From Larimichthys crocea (Eukaryota > Chordata > Actinopteri > Sciaenidae), in NCBI RefSeq assembly GCF_000972845.2, contig NC_040032.1:10576334-10640333 (forward strand): a stretch of DNA of 64,000 nucleotides. The letters are read 5' to 3'. Shown here piece by piece: positions 12,524 to 25,434 of this stretch; positions within the stretch are counted from its first letter, which is position 1; each line of letters opens with the position of its first letter. Under the pieces are notes generated by a model. It was given only the letters and a program-made list of their open reading frames with translations. It was not told where the DNA came from and ran no database searches. Position numbers and translations under genes: made by a program.

Positions 12524-15089
12524 ACACAAGTCTTGTTATGCATTTGTTCCAGATCGTTTTAGTGTAGGTATTTTTAAAATTGTGTCATTTCTACTAGCGA
12601 ACTATTTATTTCACTTCACCTGCATCTCACTTTCTTCTGAGTCAGGTGATAATCAATGATAATAAACAGGCTGGTTTGATGATGTAGAGCAAAGAGAGGG
12701 CTTGTCCTCGTACTCAAAGAAGTGTCCTCTTTTTCAGTGACACATACAAAATGTTCTATTTTGTAACACAATGAAAAGCCAGGTAGATACCTGAACTGTG
12801 AGGTCAGGTTATGGGAAGCTCAAGTTCCCAAAGACAGTGAATATTTTTGCACCCAGCCCCTAAATGTTGCCATTGTTCAGGAGAAATGAATTAAGTTTAT
12901 TCTCCAACACACTGTTTACCTGAACCTGGGGTCATGTTAACTGAATATTTTCTTAATTTACTGAATTCTTTTCAACAATGACAGAAAAAGATGAAGGCCA
13001 CTTGTCATTTTGACAGATAAACACTTAAGATCTAGTATAAAGTTAAGTTACTTTCCACACTCTAAGTAACACCCACCTGGTTGGTGATGAGTATGTATAT
13101 TAATTATTAAGTAATTGTCTAGTATTGTCTTTGATCTCACATGCATGAGCTGGTTGTCTAACTTGCTTTAGCGGTCACATCGCTCCATAGCCTAAGATGT
13201 CACAGTAGCTGAGGGTCAGAAGTTTCTTTAGAAGTCCAATAATCATGATGTGGTTGATAAACGAGGAAAAAGAGGGATTGATGCAGTGGAGGATGAAGGA
13301 CAAACTAGTAATACTGATAACATTTATCAGCCAGCGGCAGCTAATGTTGTAGGGGAAGTGGCAGCAAGGAGGTAAAAATCATTCATCTGCTTCATGTGGT
13401 GTTGACATGAAATGTGACTGCATGATCCGTGTCTTTGTTCATCTTTTCTTTCCATGCCCTTATACATGCATGATCTGTAAGTTCTTTATTTCAAATCTAA
13501 TAATAGATTATGACAGAATTTCTATGACCCTGTCTGTCAAAATGACTAAAGAGCTGCACATCCCTGTCTTCTGAGTCAGGAGGGAATCGAGCATTGGGCT
13601 TGTTTAATGATACGAAACAGAGGTTTCAGTGTGTTCACTCCGATCCATTCTTTCCACTTTCTGCTACCTCCTACTGTGGATTGGGACCATCCATGAATCT
13701 ATGTTGAAAATTCATTACGTGCTATGCAATCCTGATACTCCATTATTGTCTGTTCCACAACATTTATCCAAAATGTTCCAGTTTGTGAACCATAGTGGAA
13801 GCAGAAGGCAGAACCTAGAATGTAAACCTTGCAGGTCCATAAAAAGCACAAGTTATGTTAAGTTTCCATAGTGCATAATGCCTTAAAACCCCTAAAGACA
13901 TGTTTCAATTTCATGATAAAAACATCAGATATTAGCTATGTTCTTAACAGTTCTTACAAGCCGGATGTTCTACTGGAATAATGTAATAGAAGGAATTGCC
14001 TGCTGGTTTATTACAGGAAATTCCCATGGGGAAATATTTTGGATTTTGATGATTTTAAGGCTACCCATAGGCAAATCAAGTATTTAAGCTTTGCAGAGCC
14101 TCCCGGCTGGTACATGTAAACCTGCCATTACTTAACGGTCCAACGTGTATTGGCATTTCTTGTGAAAGTAGCAGTTGACTGTGTTAAGCCTGATGACACA
14201 CTTTTACCTACAGCTAAAGCATCGAAAGATGTTGAGCCCAACAAAGCGTTTGAGTCCACCTTTCACCAAAAATGATTCTTCTCTCTAAGCTCCGGGAACC
14301 CAGACCTCACACGCTGTCACTTTCACTGTTAGGGCTATGTGCCACCAGCTCTCTTTTTTTTTTCAGGGATTTCATAGAACTGTCATGTGTTAAACATGAA
14401 CCCAAGGAATACTCGACATTGGAGCTGGACAGGAACACAGTCTATTTGTTGGTCAGAGACATGTGGGCAATGTGCAGCTATGCATGTGACCTTGTGACTT
14501 TTTCTTCATTTCTTTGTCCTCGAGACAGAAATGTGATTTTTTTTTTCCACCTTCTGCAATCTACCCCCAATACTGGCTGGACAAAGGGCTACTGCATCAG
14601 GGAAAGGAAACTTAGGTTTCTTTCTCTGTTGTTGTCTCTGTAACTTTTTCCAAATGATTAATGAAACCAACTTTATACTAGAATCAGTGCCTCCATCGGT
14701 GGTGATCCAGTGTTAAAAAGAAAATCTAAGCAAAAACAATATAGGCTATAGGCTTGTCACATAGAGAAAAGGTTGAACTTAGAAGGATTGCATTAGAACA
14801 ACAACAGCTCTGCAAAAAAGTGCAGCAACATGCTCATGAATGGAACCAACCCCCTTCTTGAAACTAAAGACACTTATTGTATTCATTTATAATGTTGGAG
14901 CCAGTATTGAGGTAAACTGATGTGTAATAATACTAAGTAAAATACATCTTATTGACATAAACAGTACACAGAATAAATGATTATAGTAATGTAGTCTATT
15001 GGGAATGTGTGACGATCGTCTCGCCTGAGATCAGATTTCCAGTGTGTGGAATATAAGTGACTGAACAGACTTAACTCCTTCCTGACAGA
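12524..15089. other. Non-coding stretch, nothing recognised
   Basis: No exon, RNA gene or clear repeat. The 123-codon open frame at 14272-14643 is rich in L, S and F, contains several T-runs and matches no family I know; I treat it as chance. Confidence 0.45.
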
Positions 15090-15233
15090 TCAACTGCACT
15101 TACTCTTAATGTACAACTGTGTGGCCAACAAGCAGCATTTCATGTCAGCACAACAGAGGAGGACGAAGGACACTACCTGATCTACATCAACGAGAATACA
15201 GTAGAAAAAGTCAGCATATCAGCATGGACCTGA
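15090..15233 (+). pseudogene. Ig-like open segment, possible exon relic
   Basis: Behind an acceptor-like CTTCCTGACAG (15078-15088) a frame of 47 codons runs to a TGA. It contains TTEEDEGHYLIYINE and then VEKVSI, which reads like the E-F-G strands of an immunoglobulin domain (D-x-G-x-Y followed by a G strand), but the F-strand cysteine is replaced by leucine-isoleucine. It is on the strand opposite to the IgLON gene and is followed at 15262-15342 by a LINE- or 3'UTR-like end with AATAAA (GACAATAAAGAACTTGG). It could be a relic of a V-set immune-type gene carried in by retrotransposition, a piece of a repeat, or chance. Low confidence. Confidence 0.25.
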
Positions 15234-18090
15234 CCTGAACTAACCACAAAGACATCAAGACAACAGCTCTTCTTCCTCTGCAGGCTGAAGCAACACATCA
15301 TGGACCACGGGATACTTGTGCATATGACAATAAAGAACTTGGACAGTGGATCCACTTCAGATAAATCCTGGATGTGTGTCAGGAGGTGAGGTGAGGAGAG
15401 TGTCACATTCCAAGAAGAATAAATTAGCATATGGTGGTTGTGTGTCTACATACAGCAGTTCATTCAAGGAAACTGGCAGGCTGGTCTAATTCTCATTCAT
15501 GTATATCATCAACTTTGAAGATTAAGTGTGAGATGAGTGTGTGAAAAAATGCATTCCAGAAATGTCATGGAGTCAAACCACAGTTGAAGAAATTAGTGTT
15601 TTTATTTCCTCAGCGTTTTCACAATTTTGCTGTAGGATTTTATAAAGTAAAGTACCAGATATGTTTTTTTTTTAGAAATAAATACACAGACAGCTATACG
15701 ATTACCTGAAAATGTTCACAAATGGTTCTGACGTACACAAAAGCTACAAAAGACAACCAGGTAATACCCTAATCTGTGTCAGGGACCAAATTGCTGGAGA
15801 ACTAATTTCACCTGTCTCCACTGATTGATATTGACTGAAGGAGTAAGATCAAGATTGGCATCAGTGACAGCGTTTTCCCAGATGAGCTAATGTAGGAGAG
15901 GAGTGGGAGTGTTCCTGTATGTAACAGGGCAAAGTGGGCTCATTTAAGTCTGTAGGGAAGTTAAGCCACAGAGTCAACCAGTTTTCTTATCCTATGATGG
16001 AGAGAGAGGCCCAGGGAATTAGTTTAATTGTATTGAGGAACACAGACAGAAGAGAGAAGAGGTTCTCTGGTATGACGTTAGAAGACATGGACACAAGGAC
16101 AGACGAGCCAAAGCAAACACCTCCTTGGCACTGGTGTTTCTGTAGTTGTCATGAACAACAAGCCTCCTTCAGGCTTAGGAGACGTCATACAACATAATAC
16201 TGATCAATATGTACTGCACAATGTTAAACCAAGAAACCCTCATTTTATTTTTTCTTGTTTTTTTAGTGCTGACCACTCAATATACTTCACACATTTATTA
16301 CAATTCCTGGGGATGAATTCCGGTCGATGTTGTTTTCTTGGATGTTTTTGTTCTCAAAGAAAAGTGGAATATTAAGTGGAATACTGATTGGAGTTAAGGC
16401 AGTTCCTGTTCCCTCTCAGCAAACCGCAATATCTGATGTTTCTTTTAAAATGATGTGCCAGCCACCAGGTTCATGATGAAAAAGGCAGCACAGCTTCTCT
16501 AAGAATGAAAATAATATATTGTTTCCTGGGAGGTTTAGTTGCAGTGTTACAAATAATAAGCACAACATATCTGCAGTTGGACTTTCGATATCTCAAACAT
16601 CACACTTTTTGACAGAGTTAGTGATTAATGTGTTGGCTCAGAAGATTAAGAAAACACATTTAAATAAAAAGAAAATCCAGTTTGCTGCCACAAAAAGAAG
16701 CACAACTGTGACAATAAACAGATATAAAAAGACATTTGACAAGAGCTGTGAGAGTTTTCAAAATGTTTTGTAAAGTTTTCAGTAATTCAACTGTAAATCC
16801 ATTGTCTGTTGAATAATTGGATATTTAATTCTAAGCATATTGGATGTATATTATCAGTCAAAGGTTTACCCTGGGTGCTATAGGCCTTCTGTTTGCAGGT
16901 TATTCCCACGATGAACTAAACACATCCTCAGTACCAGACTTGCATCTGAAAGTTCACCATAAAAGCACTTCTTCATAGTTTAGCATCTTTGCTGGAAGCT
17001 CACTAAACATCAGATCAGTGGTCAAAGAATGCTCATGAAAATCTGGTTTTGAATCTCCAAGTAAAGACAGAATATTGGGTCCCCCCTTCCAATGGCCTGC
17101 TCTGTTTCTCATCGTGAAAAGCCTTACAGCTTGATAGACACCGAGTGAACCGCATGGAGCGAGGCCTGTGTATGCTCGCTGTGCTGAGACTTTGAAGCAG
17201 CATGTGGTGAAGGGAGGGGGGGACGTGTTCAGTTGTTGGAGGCCAGCAGAGGTGTGAAAAAGGCAGGGAGCAAAAATAAAATGACAACCAAAAATTATTT
17301 TGTCTGCTGGCTGAAGATGTTGACTCGTGCTGTTGACACCTTTGGGGGAAAAGTTATTTCTAGCAACAATTGTAACAATAGAAAGGTTTATTTCTGCTCG
17401 GCTGTCACAGCAACGGGAAGCCAGAATGAACTTCTAGCAAGGAAGAGACAATCTGAAAAAAAATACCATGAATTTATTTATTTACTACTATTTACTCTTT
17501 ACTATATGCTGGAGCTATTTTATCTAATGCAAAACAATATGAAAACACCCGATTTATAGATTTAAATGTGAGGTAAGCCATTGTGAAGAAACCCAATACC
17601 ATAACAAATACAGAGCGAACAATAACACAGCAAGTCATGTAACTAGGTAGCATACCAGCTCCAGATAGTGATACTCCCAGCCTTCCTGCTACCGTAGCGG
17701 ACATCACAGCAACATATCTTGGCAAACTAGACAGTAAGCTGAATGTGTATGGGCAAGTAATTTACCTGGCACACAAAACCAGGCTGGAATAACAGCCCTG
17801 ATCTCGATTTGTTTACACCAGATCCAGGAATATTTTCAACAAGAGGGTACAGTACATACTGAATGGAAAGCTGGGAGGAGATATTGGCTGAATTTCATAA
17901 GAAGTGTATTCGATTAGGATCGGTCCTAAGACTGCGAAATGTTCGGTGAACAGCAGCCTTTGTGGCCAAATGTGACAATTACTAGAAAAGGCACATTGAA
18001 TTAGCCACAATACGCTACTGGTCACCCGTGAATTCAACGTTTCCTTTGCAAGACAACTGTCATATTTTTCTTTTCTCTTCATACATAAAC
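15234..18090. other. Non-coding stretch
   Basis: The first 110 bases may be a retrotransposon or cDNA tail ending in AATAAA near 15329. Otherwise nothing recognised: AT-rich sequence, T-run at 15663-15671, no family resemblance in any frame. Confidence 0.45.
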
Positions 18091-18110
18091 CAGTGGTTCT
18101 CAAACTGTGG
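18091..18110 (+). mobile_element. Possible hAT-type transposon terminal sequence
   Basis: CAGTGGTTCTCAAACTGTGG matches the well known CAGNGGTTCTCAAACT terminus of hAT (Charlie-like) transposons. A matching inverted end nearby was not found, so this is a solitary or degraded end. Confidence 0.4.
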
Positions 18111-21100
18111 GTGATTCAGAGTGTTTTAATGCTATCCTGCTGACCTTTGATTGCTTCCTATTTATGTCCCACTAGTATGTTAACTGAAGACGAAGTCACA
18201 CTGAAGACTTCGCTGTTGCGGTTGTGTTCCATGCATAGAAAATAAGAGAGAAACAGTGTGACTCTTTGCTCATTAAAGAAACTGAAGTGAAGTCCTTAAA
18301 GTTGGGATCAGAGTGTAACTACCACTTGATGTCAATTCACAGTCCTTGGCTGTTGTTCTCTACGCTTCCAGTCCTTGGAATACATATGCTGGGCATTACA
18401 AAGCACTCTAAGATATTATTTATTTTTGCAGTGTGGCTTAACTTCAGTCGGTCCACTCCCTGTGTGCAGTCACCATGGAAGCAGATGCCCTATATTCCTG
18501 AGGGTATCAGCTGACAAGGTCACCGGGCTGATTGATGTTAGTCTCCAGAGTCCTTCTCTGTGTACAGGTTCAACACCAATCTCCATTTCTGAGGTGCTAG
18601 AAAAAGGAGTGCGCCTGTGGGGACGAAAGGGACCACTAACACCCCCCATGGACCTCCTGATCTGTCTGTGCCATAGAGGTGGCAGTACTGTACTGTGTTC
18701 ATTCATTCTTAACTCCAGTGTGTGACATAAATCTCTGTGCCCTCCGGTAAAATCTTCCTACAACATAAAACTCTCACAAAGTTTAACATGTGGCGGAAAT
18801 TGTATGTTAAAAAAAACTGTATCCATCATGTTGGGTCCTGGCATGTGTGTAATCAGGCCAGAGCAGCATTACACCACTGTTGGGATGGGAACGAGTGCCA
18901 GCATGGAAGAAATACTGGGCCATGCTACCTCCCTGCATGTCTGCACCTCTATCCAAATAAAAAGCAGGACCCCCTACGTGAATGCCAGTCTACTTCACTA
19001 CATGTCATTACACTCATATACAGAGGCCATACAGAAATATAGCACAAAATGCAGTAAAGCAAAGTTTTCACTTGCATTATTAAAAACATGAGTGAGCTGA
19101 GAAATATATTTTACAGCAAGCTTTCCCAGTTATATTAGCAGCACATGAGATATATCTTCATTATTATTGATATGTTGATCATTTCTATGCATGTGTCTAT
19201 GCAATTAGTGAAGAACATTAACTAACAAGCAATTTGCCAGGCCACTCTCACTCCATAAGTCATAAAAAATGCTTTAAACTATGATGCTGTAGATACCCCT
19301 CCCAGGTTTTGATGTGCCATTGAACTCGGCTGACGTAGGATAAAGAGCAGTAAGGTCTACATGTGGTGGAAGTTAAGCTGGACGGAGGATCAAACAAATA
19401 CAGAACCTTCATCCAAGAGATCAGATCAAAAGTTAACACTGAATTTGAACTCAAACCACAATATTTCACAAACTTAACCAAACTGTGGCCTCTTAAACTC
19501 ATAAAATATGAAATGTTTCACAGACAGAAAGTGTGAAAGGACGTTGCATATCAACTGTGCTTACCATGCACATGCAAAAGTGTCTTATCCACAGTGTCAT
19601 GGTTTGAATCGTAGGGCAACTGACCAAGCTGCTGTTGTTGACGAGTTAAGAAGAAGAATATGTTGAACATATGGTGTAGACTGTCAGCGTCATGCCCACA
19701 CGACAAACAAGCTCCCCTCTACCTCTGCCTTCTGCAGATGAAAACTAATAGTACCTCACTGTGTCCCCTCTGAGAGCCATGGCATTAGCTCACTCCCCCT
19801 GACTGAGTAATCAGCTGGTACATGTCAGTGACCCCAGCAACATAAAGCAACCCTCAGAGAGTTGTTGTCTGGTTTAGAACAACACGAAAACAAAAGTCAT
19901 GAATTTTCAAGACAACTTTCTCAAAACTTTGGTGGAAATCCAATATACTGCTGGAGATGACATGTAGGAAGATTCCCTGCACTGGTAAAATTCACATCTC
20001 GGGACATATGGTCACCTGAGCAGGTGCACCACAGACAAACAGCGCTCAATACGCCTTAAACATCTGGGTAAAGTCAGTTGTGAAGACATAGCTGTAAGTT
20101 ATGTTATATATTGGTAAGATTTCTTTAATAATTTGGACTCTATTATTTATTGAATACTATCAAAACAGAGTTTCATGTGAATTATTTTTCTGTGGCAGCT
20201 TAAAAATGCCATGAAGGGAAGAACCTTCACTTTGTGTCATTTTTAAACGATTAATCAATTTCTTGAAATTCAAATTCCTACTTGGCATGGAGAGTTGTGG
20301 CATGAGCTGGCCTGTGGTTTGCTGCCCTTGTACCGCTGACAGACAATCCCGCAGCTGTAAGTGCAGGTGCAAAATAACACAAAGCACCATCACCGGTGTT
20401 TTGCTGGTATATCAAAGCCCGGCTTCACCCGTGGTGAGGGTCTTTTAGTTTCAAGTGGGAGCTCTCAGCGTCCACATGGTTAGGTTATTCAAGGTCAGGA
20501 AGAAGGACAGATAACATCCATGGGAAAGAATAATCGGGGATGTACTTCCTTGCCTGTGTGAGAATATGCTTGTCTTTTGTTTGATTAAAACCATTTGCCC
20601 GATGCTTCGCAACATCACTTAATGAGATATCATAAATTATACAGTGTGAAAAATACTCAAAGAATCTTTTTTTTCTCATAAATGGTGCAACCTGCATCCA
20701 CTATAGGGGCCGTCAACCTGAGTGAATTATTTTTGTGATTCTACGTGAGGTTTCTGATTCAGCTACTTCAGTTTAAGTTTTAATCACATGCCAATTTAGT
20801 CCAGCTGCATGATGTTAAACCTTGAATGCAGACTCCGGCCGGTTGCTGCTAATTGTTTTTGGAGCCTGACTCATGAAAGAAATGTGTTTCATCATCAGAA
20901 ATAACAAAAGTCTCTGTGCTGACAGTTGATTCAGTACGTCTTTTTTGATGAAACAAAGCCAGGACATTTTTCATCGTACTGTGTCCTGAATCAATATCTA
21001 TCAGCAATCTGAAATTAAATCGAGATTGAATCCCAGTTTCATCACCAGGTCTAATGCTAGAAATCCATCTAATCACACCATCCTAAAACCGAGGAGGGGA

Positions 21101-21280
21101 GATTTATTTGATTTGACCGAAGACGGGTCAAATCCAGACAAGAACGACTTGGGTTTTCAATTCTCCACCTGTAAAAGTGAACATCCACATTGCAAAAAAA
21201 AACAACAACACTGTTCCAACACTCATCTTGTTTGACACCTTCTGATATTTGTTGTGGCTGAATACAATCACTGACAGGGC
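18111..21280. other. Intron sequence left of the IgLON donor
   Basis: No repeat or exon recognised. The overlapping open frames at 18375-18725 (plus) and 18470-18706 (minus) are mirror-image chance frames. Sequence close to the exon shows no obvious splicing-regulator cluster beyond ordinary AT-rich content. Confidence 0.45.
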
Positions 21281-21294
21281 TGGGAAGGTCTTAC
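21281..21294 (-). promoter_or_regulatory. 5' splice site of the IgLON exon
   Basis: On the minus strand the exon ends CAAG and the intron begins GTAAGA, a near-consensus vertebrate donor. Its position right after the LIVQ codons matches the known domain-1 end of IgLON proteins. The leftover G leaves phase 1, so the next exon should start by completing a valine codon (family: VPP or VPA). Confidence 0.88.
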
Positions 21295-21530
21295 CTTGAA
21301 CAATGAGATGCACTCTCGTGGATTTTGGTTTCTTGTTTGTGAGGATTGAGCAGACATAGGGCCCTTCGTCATGGACGTCAACATTTTGGATCTTGATGCT
21401 GTACTCTGTGACTGCTGTGTTTTCCATCAGGATGACACGAGGGTCCAGAGACCACTTCTCACTTCCTGCAAATAGAATGGTGGTGCGATTGAGCCACGCC
21501 ACTCGAGATACTTTGTTGTCCACATTGCAT
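21295..21530 (-). CDS. Internal exon of an IgLON family cell-adhesion gene (Ig domain 1)
   Basis: Seen: a 236-bp exon of 78 whole codons plus one split base at each end. The acceptor is a pyrimidine-rich stretch ending in AG at 21532-21531, and the donor is CAAG|GTAAGA with GT at 21294-21293. The upstream intron is phase 2 and the downstream intron phase 1. The peptide starts at the first Ig cysteine (CNVDNKV), has the core tryptophan in [12 protein letters not shown], then KWSLDPRV, and the F-strand signature DEGPYVC with the second cysteine at residue 60. It ends VHLIVQ. An N-glycosylation site (NRT) is present. Known: these motifs are diagnostic of IgLONs, GPI-anchored three-Ig-domain neuronal adhesion proteins that act at the cell surface in synapse and neurite recognition. 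Inference: the split codon before the cysteine probably completes an arginine, as in the family LR-C junction. The nearest member seems to be in the neurotrimin/OPCML or IgLON5-like group; I cannot choose. The open frame runs past both splice sites by chance. No stop or frameshift breaks the exon, so it is probably functional. Confidence 0.93.
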
Positions 21531-21555
21531 CTGGAAGGGGAAAAAGACAGAGAAC
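21531..21555 (-). promoter_or_regulatory. 3' splice site and polypyrimidine tract of the IgLON exon
   Basis: Read on the minus strand, a C/T-rich run (CTCTGTCTTTTTCCCCTTCC) ends in AG immediately before the first exon base. This is a strong acceptor. It fixes the exon start one base before the first Ig cysteine codon, giving a phase 2 boundary. Confidence 0.88.
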
Positions 21556-21595
21556 ACAACAACACATTAAAGTCTTAGACATCTAACAAAAGCAC

Positions 21596-21612
21596 CACTC
21601 ACTCACTCACTC
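21596..21612. repeat. Short (CTCA)n microsatellite
   Basis: About four CTCA units, lying roughly 65-80 bp upstream of the IgLON exon acceptor in transcript direction (read as TGAG repeats in the pre-mRNA). Confidence 0.8.
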
Positions 21613-24600
21613 ATTTAAAAATAGCTGTAGTTTGACGTCCAGCTATGAGGTGCTATGAAAGGTAAAAGCTGTCTTTATAAGGTACCATTGTGATTGCTGG
21701 TTGTGGGATTGTGAGAGTGCACTGTAAAAACGCCTACTTCCATTGTTTGGCATAAAAATGAAATACAAGTTGTTAAGACGTAGGATCTGCAGCTGTGGCT
21801 CATTACTAAGAACGTTTTGAGAAGTTCTTTACTTTTGGAATGGAGGAAAAAAACAACTTTCAATCCTGGTCTGCATCAAACACAATTTTGTACAATATAA
21901 AATATCATCATCAGTGATTACCATATCATTTGATCACAAGGGCGTCGGTTTAAAGTCAGGGCAACTTGTCAGGCTGCAACTTTTATGAGTTAACTGAACT
22001 ATTTTTTGCCTTAGTCATCATCAAATTATGAAGATTAAAACTTAAAACTTACTGGCATGCACTGTAGATGGGTGTGCATTCTTTAATAAGCCTAGCTCTA
22101 TCTATCTAGGAGTCATGTTCTTGTGTCCACCTAATGAATGCGAGTCCAAACATTCACTCTCTTTTAGCTGGACTCAACTCCTGAGGGAAATATCTGGCTC
22201 TTTTGCTGATAAATGCTCCACCAGCAAGGCTCCACCTGTGTGTGTCAGCTGTTTTGTGCCGAGCAGGTAGTGTACATTGGCTTTTCAGTGCAGCCAACCA
22301 ACAATGACGCCGCGGAGAACAGTGAGAGTGTAAGAAGAACATAAAACCAAATCAAGGTGGAGAGAGAAGATGCAACCTTTGGAGCACTCCTTGAAAAGTT
22401 GTCAGCAGACAAATTCATCACTGACTCGTACAAGCAAAGTGATGACACACGCCTCACCCTCTGCATCACATTAGTCAAGACATGAGGTCTTTTTAATTAG
22501 TATTTAGTTTACAAGCAGTACACATAACTTAATATCAGAATATGACATGCAGTAGCACAGATAACATGAATGCTGACGCCACCTCTGATCCCAGGAAGAT
22601 CAAAAGGCGAACAGGTAAAAAAAAAACAAGAACAAACAAAAAAAAACATCCTGACATTCTGCTGCGCTTCATGCTCCATCAAAAGGACACAGTATGCAGG
22701 GCGGAATATGTTTACCCAAAACATGAATTTTCTCTGTTTCTGCAAGTGCAACTCTGTTGTTGATCACACTCTTTATATCATACCAACTCATTTAATCAAC
22801 AGTACATTAACACCTTCAGATGCAATTTGAGATGTGCACGAGCTTGTATGGACATGATTCCCACATCTAGAAGGAAACCAGATATCAAAACAAAACCCAA
22901 CATGCTACTGTAGGAATGTATTTGCACATTAATTTCAACCAATTAGTCTGTTTTCCATTTGGTGTCCACCTGACACAGGTGATATCACACAGGTACTGTG
23001 TACCTTAGAACTTGTACTGATCTAATTCATACAGTCAGGTTAAAACAACATCAGCATTGACTTGTATTTGCATTATTTCTGCAAGGGAGAACAGAATATA
23101 AATATGGCATGAAACATAAGTCCAGGTTCAGAATGCAGAATGGGTATTTACACCACTTTAAACCAACATTTATTGATAACATCAATGAAAGAATGGGGAG
23201 ACATTTCATCTTTATGTGGCAGTTAATTTTGTTGTTTTTATTAATGGATGTTATAAATTTGGCACGAGTTTCCACAAGCTGGGAAAAAATTCAGTGCAAA
23301 AAAAAATAAATAAAAAAAAGTATCAGCGTCTGGCTTATTAGTCTGCAGGTTTCAGCACGAGTTACCACAGTCCATACATATGTAGCACATCAACCAGAGG
23401 GCTTCACACACACACACTGTGTTTTTTTAACCCCAGAGTCACACACACGGCATTCACAATAAACAGAGCAGGACGAGAAATTTCAGGTTCACAGATTAAC
23501 ACATGCCAGCCAAAACTAATGTGTGCAGTCTTTGTTTGGTGCTGAATGCAAGAGATATGACGCTGTGAGGGGAATTTGAAGAAATGAGGCTGTAAATACA
23601 AAGAGACAACCAACACTCATCCCATCAGCAACCGGAATGACAAACGAAAGGTAAAGGGAGTTTGAATATAGAGAGGAGACCATGCGAATCAAACAGGAGA
23701 CGCTGTAATTCAGTTAATTGGAGTAGGATTAGTAGAATACAATCCAAATACGGGAGTACATTAAAAGTGTCAGTTATAATAATATCATTAAACTTAGGAC
23801 AATCACTGTTCATTATGTTGTACTCTGTGTTTTCATTAGTTCCCAGTTGTGCCTGTGCAGTGTCTGTCATGTAACTAAAGTAGGACACACAGAGAAAGGT
23901 GTCCATGTTAACATTTGATGTTCATCATCCTGGAATAATAAAAGTTTGTCTTTGACACAAACATCACGGGATTATCAGTGAATTTAGATGAAGAGATAGA
24001 CATGAAAGAGAAGACAATACACATCAGAAAATCCTGCAAGACAAGAACGGGTCTTTGAAGAGCTTCATTATGTGCTGAACTCACACTATCAAGCTGCAGC
24101 ACTTTGACTAGCACACAGGACGGGACAAAGCATTTATTTAGAAAGGGAACAGTGTGTTTTCTTCGTATTTGCCTTTGGAGAGGTTCACTCTCCACAGAGC
24201 AAGTCTCCTAAAGTTACCATTAACATAAAGAGGATTATTTATATCTGCAAAGCCTGGAAGGAAATGAAAACTTTTGGTCAAAGCTCCCAAAAGTAGGTTA
24301 GCACAAACATGTCTTTTTGAGGAGCCCTAATGGTCTATAAGTGGGGAAATAAAACATTAAAGGTCTAAAGGTCAGTAATGGCCATTAAACTGTAGTCTTA
24401 AGTTAAGCCTGGGAAATATGCACACTTTACATGGAATAAATAGAGCTTTATTTAAAAAGGTATAATGCCAATCAAAGCTAAGGCTGGTGAAGTCTCTTTT
24501 CATTTTTGAGGTTATTTACTTTCTTTTTATTTAGGTTAGTCGTACTGAAAATAAGGCCTACATGCCCGTCATTAGATGCACATATAAACTAGTTTACATA

Positions 24601-25434
24601 ATCAAATGTGTAGATTTGGGAATAAGTGTATGTTGGGGTGCTATTGAATTGTTCCTACCAACATTTCAAGCATCTGAAACAATCTTGTCATGTTAACATA
24701 TGACTGTAAAGTCAAAGTTGAACTCTACTTGCAGATATCTGCTGTGAAATGTGTAGGCAAGGGACCAAGATTTTGGCATTGGACACTCTGAACTCATCGG
24801 CTATCAATTGCTGACAATTTTAAGCTTTTTATTACTTATTTTTAGAGTTCTCTACATTCCTGTGCAGACATCTGTCCATAGAAATTAGCAGAAACGTGTC
24901 TTTCTCGTCATTCTCACGTATCAAGTTGCTTATTGGACTGCAAAGGAAGTCTTGGCCTGGATATCTGTTATCTATTTTCTGGATATCAGCTGGCCACAAC
25001 AGAAACCTTGAAATATTGGCCATTGCCCCCAGAGGCTAAATCCTGGTCAGACGATAGCAAATGGATTACGAGATTGATGCAAAAAGTGGAATATTTTCAT
25101 GTAGAGTGTAAAAGCAAGGATGGGGAGGGGGATAACCTTACCCGATGATCTGCAGTTAAAAATAATTTCAGCTCGATTACAGCCAGTGAGGCTCTGACTA
25201 ATCTGTAATGAGTGCTCACATTTTAACATTAACCGGTATTATTATTTGAGATTGTGGTGTTGATAACCAACCCATGAACTGCGATCGACTTGAACTTTGT
25301 GGGGTTTCAAGATGATTAAGCAAGGAAATTAAATAATATAACTGAAAGTTAATTTGACCATTTTCACCAATCAGAATGGCCCCCTGGAGCAGGGTTGAGA
25401 TTGCATTCATTATGTTAGTCACTAATTAGAAGTG
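21613..25434. other. Intron sequence right of the IgLON acceptor
   Basis: No second IgLON exon recognised. Contains A-rich low-complexity runs (22617-22645 and 23296-23318) and otherwise plain AT-rich DNA. Confidence 0.45.

Larger units (their letters stand above)
1..21294 (-). other. Probable intron 3' of the IgLON exon (continues off the left edge)
   Basis: On the minus strand this is the sequence after the donor at 21294. I looked for Ig domain 2 signatures (a VNEGS-like strand, a cysteine, GRPEP..TW) and Ig domain 3 signatures and recognised none, so the intron probably exceeds 21 kb. It contains LINE tails and fragments, a possible transposon end, and otherwise unrecognised AT-rich sequence, listed separately. 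I cannot rule out a short exon missed by eye. Confidence 0.6.

Noticed and set aside
12637..13612. Shared 14-mer TCTTCTGAGTCAGG at 12637 and 13568
   Set aside because: One 14-base match is expected several times by chance in 64 kb, and the flanks align only weakly.
14272..14643. 123-codon frame rich in L, S and F
   Set aside because: Composition follows the T-rich DNA; no motif that would support a signal peptide exon with a proper donor.
18375..18725. Overlapping 116-codon and 78-codon frames on both strands
   Set aside because: Mirror frames without motifs. I checked the minus strand for Ig domain 2 features (NEGS, GRPEP, TW) and found none.
21128..21294. Continuation of the IgLON frame past LIVQ
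   Set aside because: This part is intron read-through after a strong GTAAGA donor; the residues have no Ig character.
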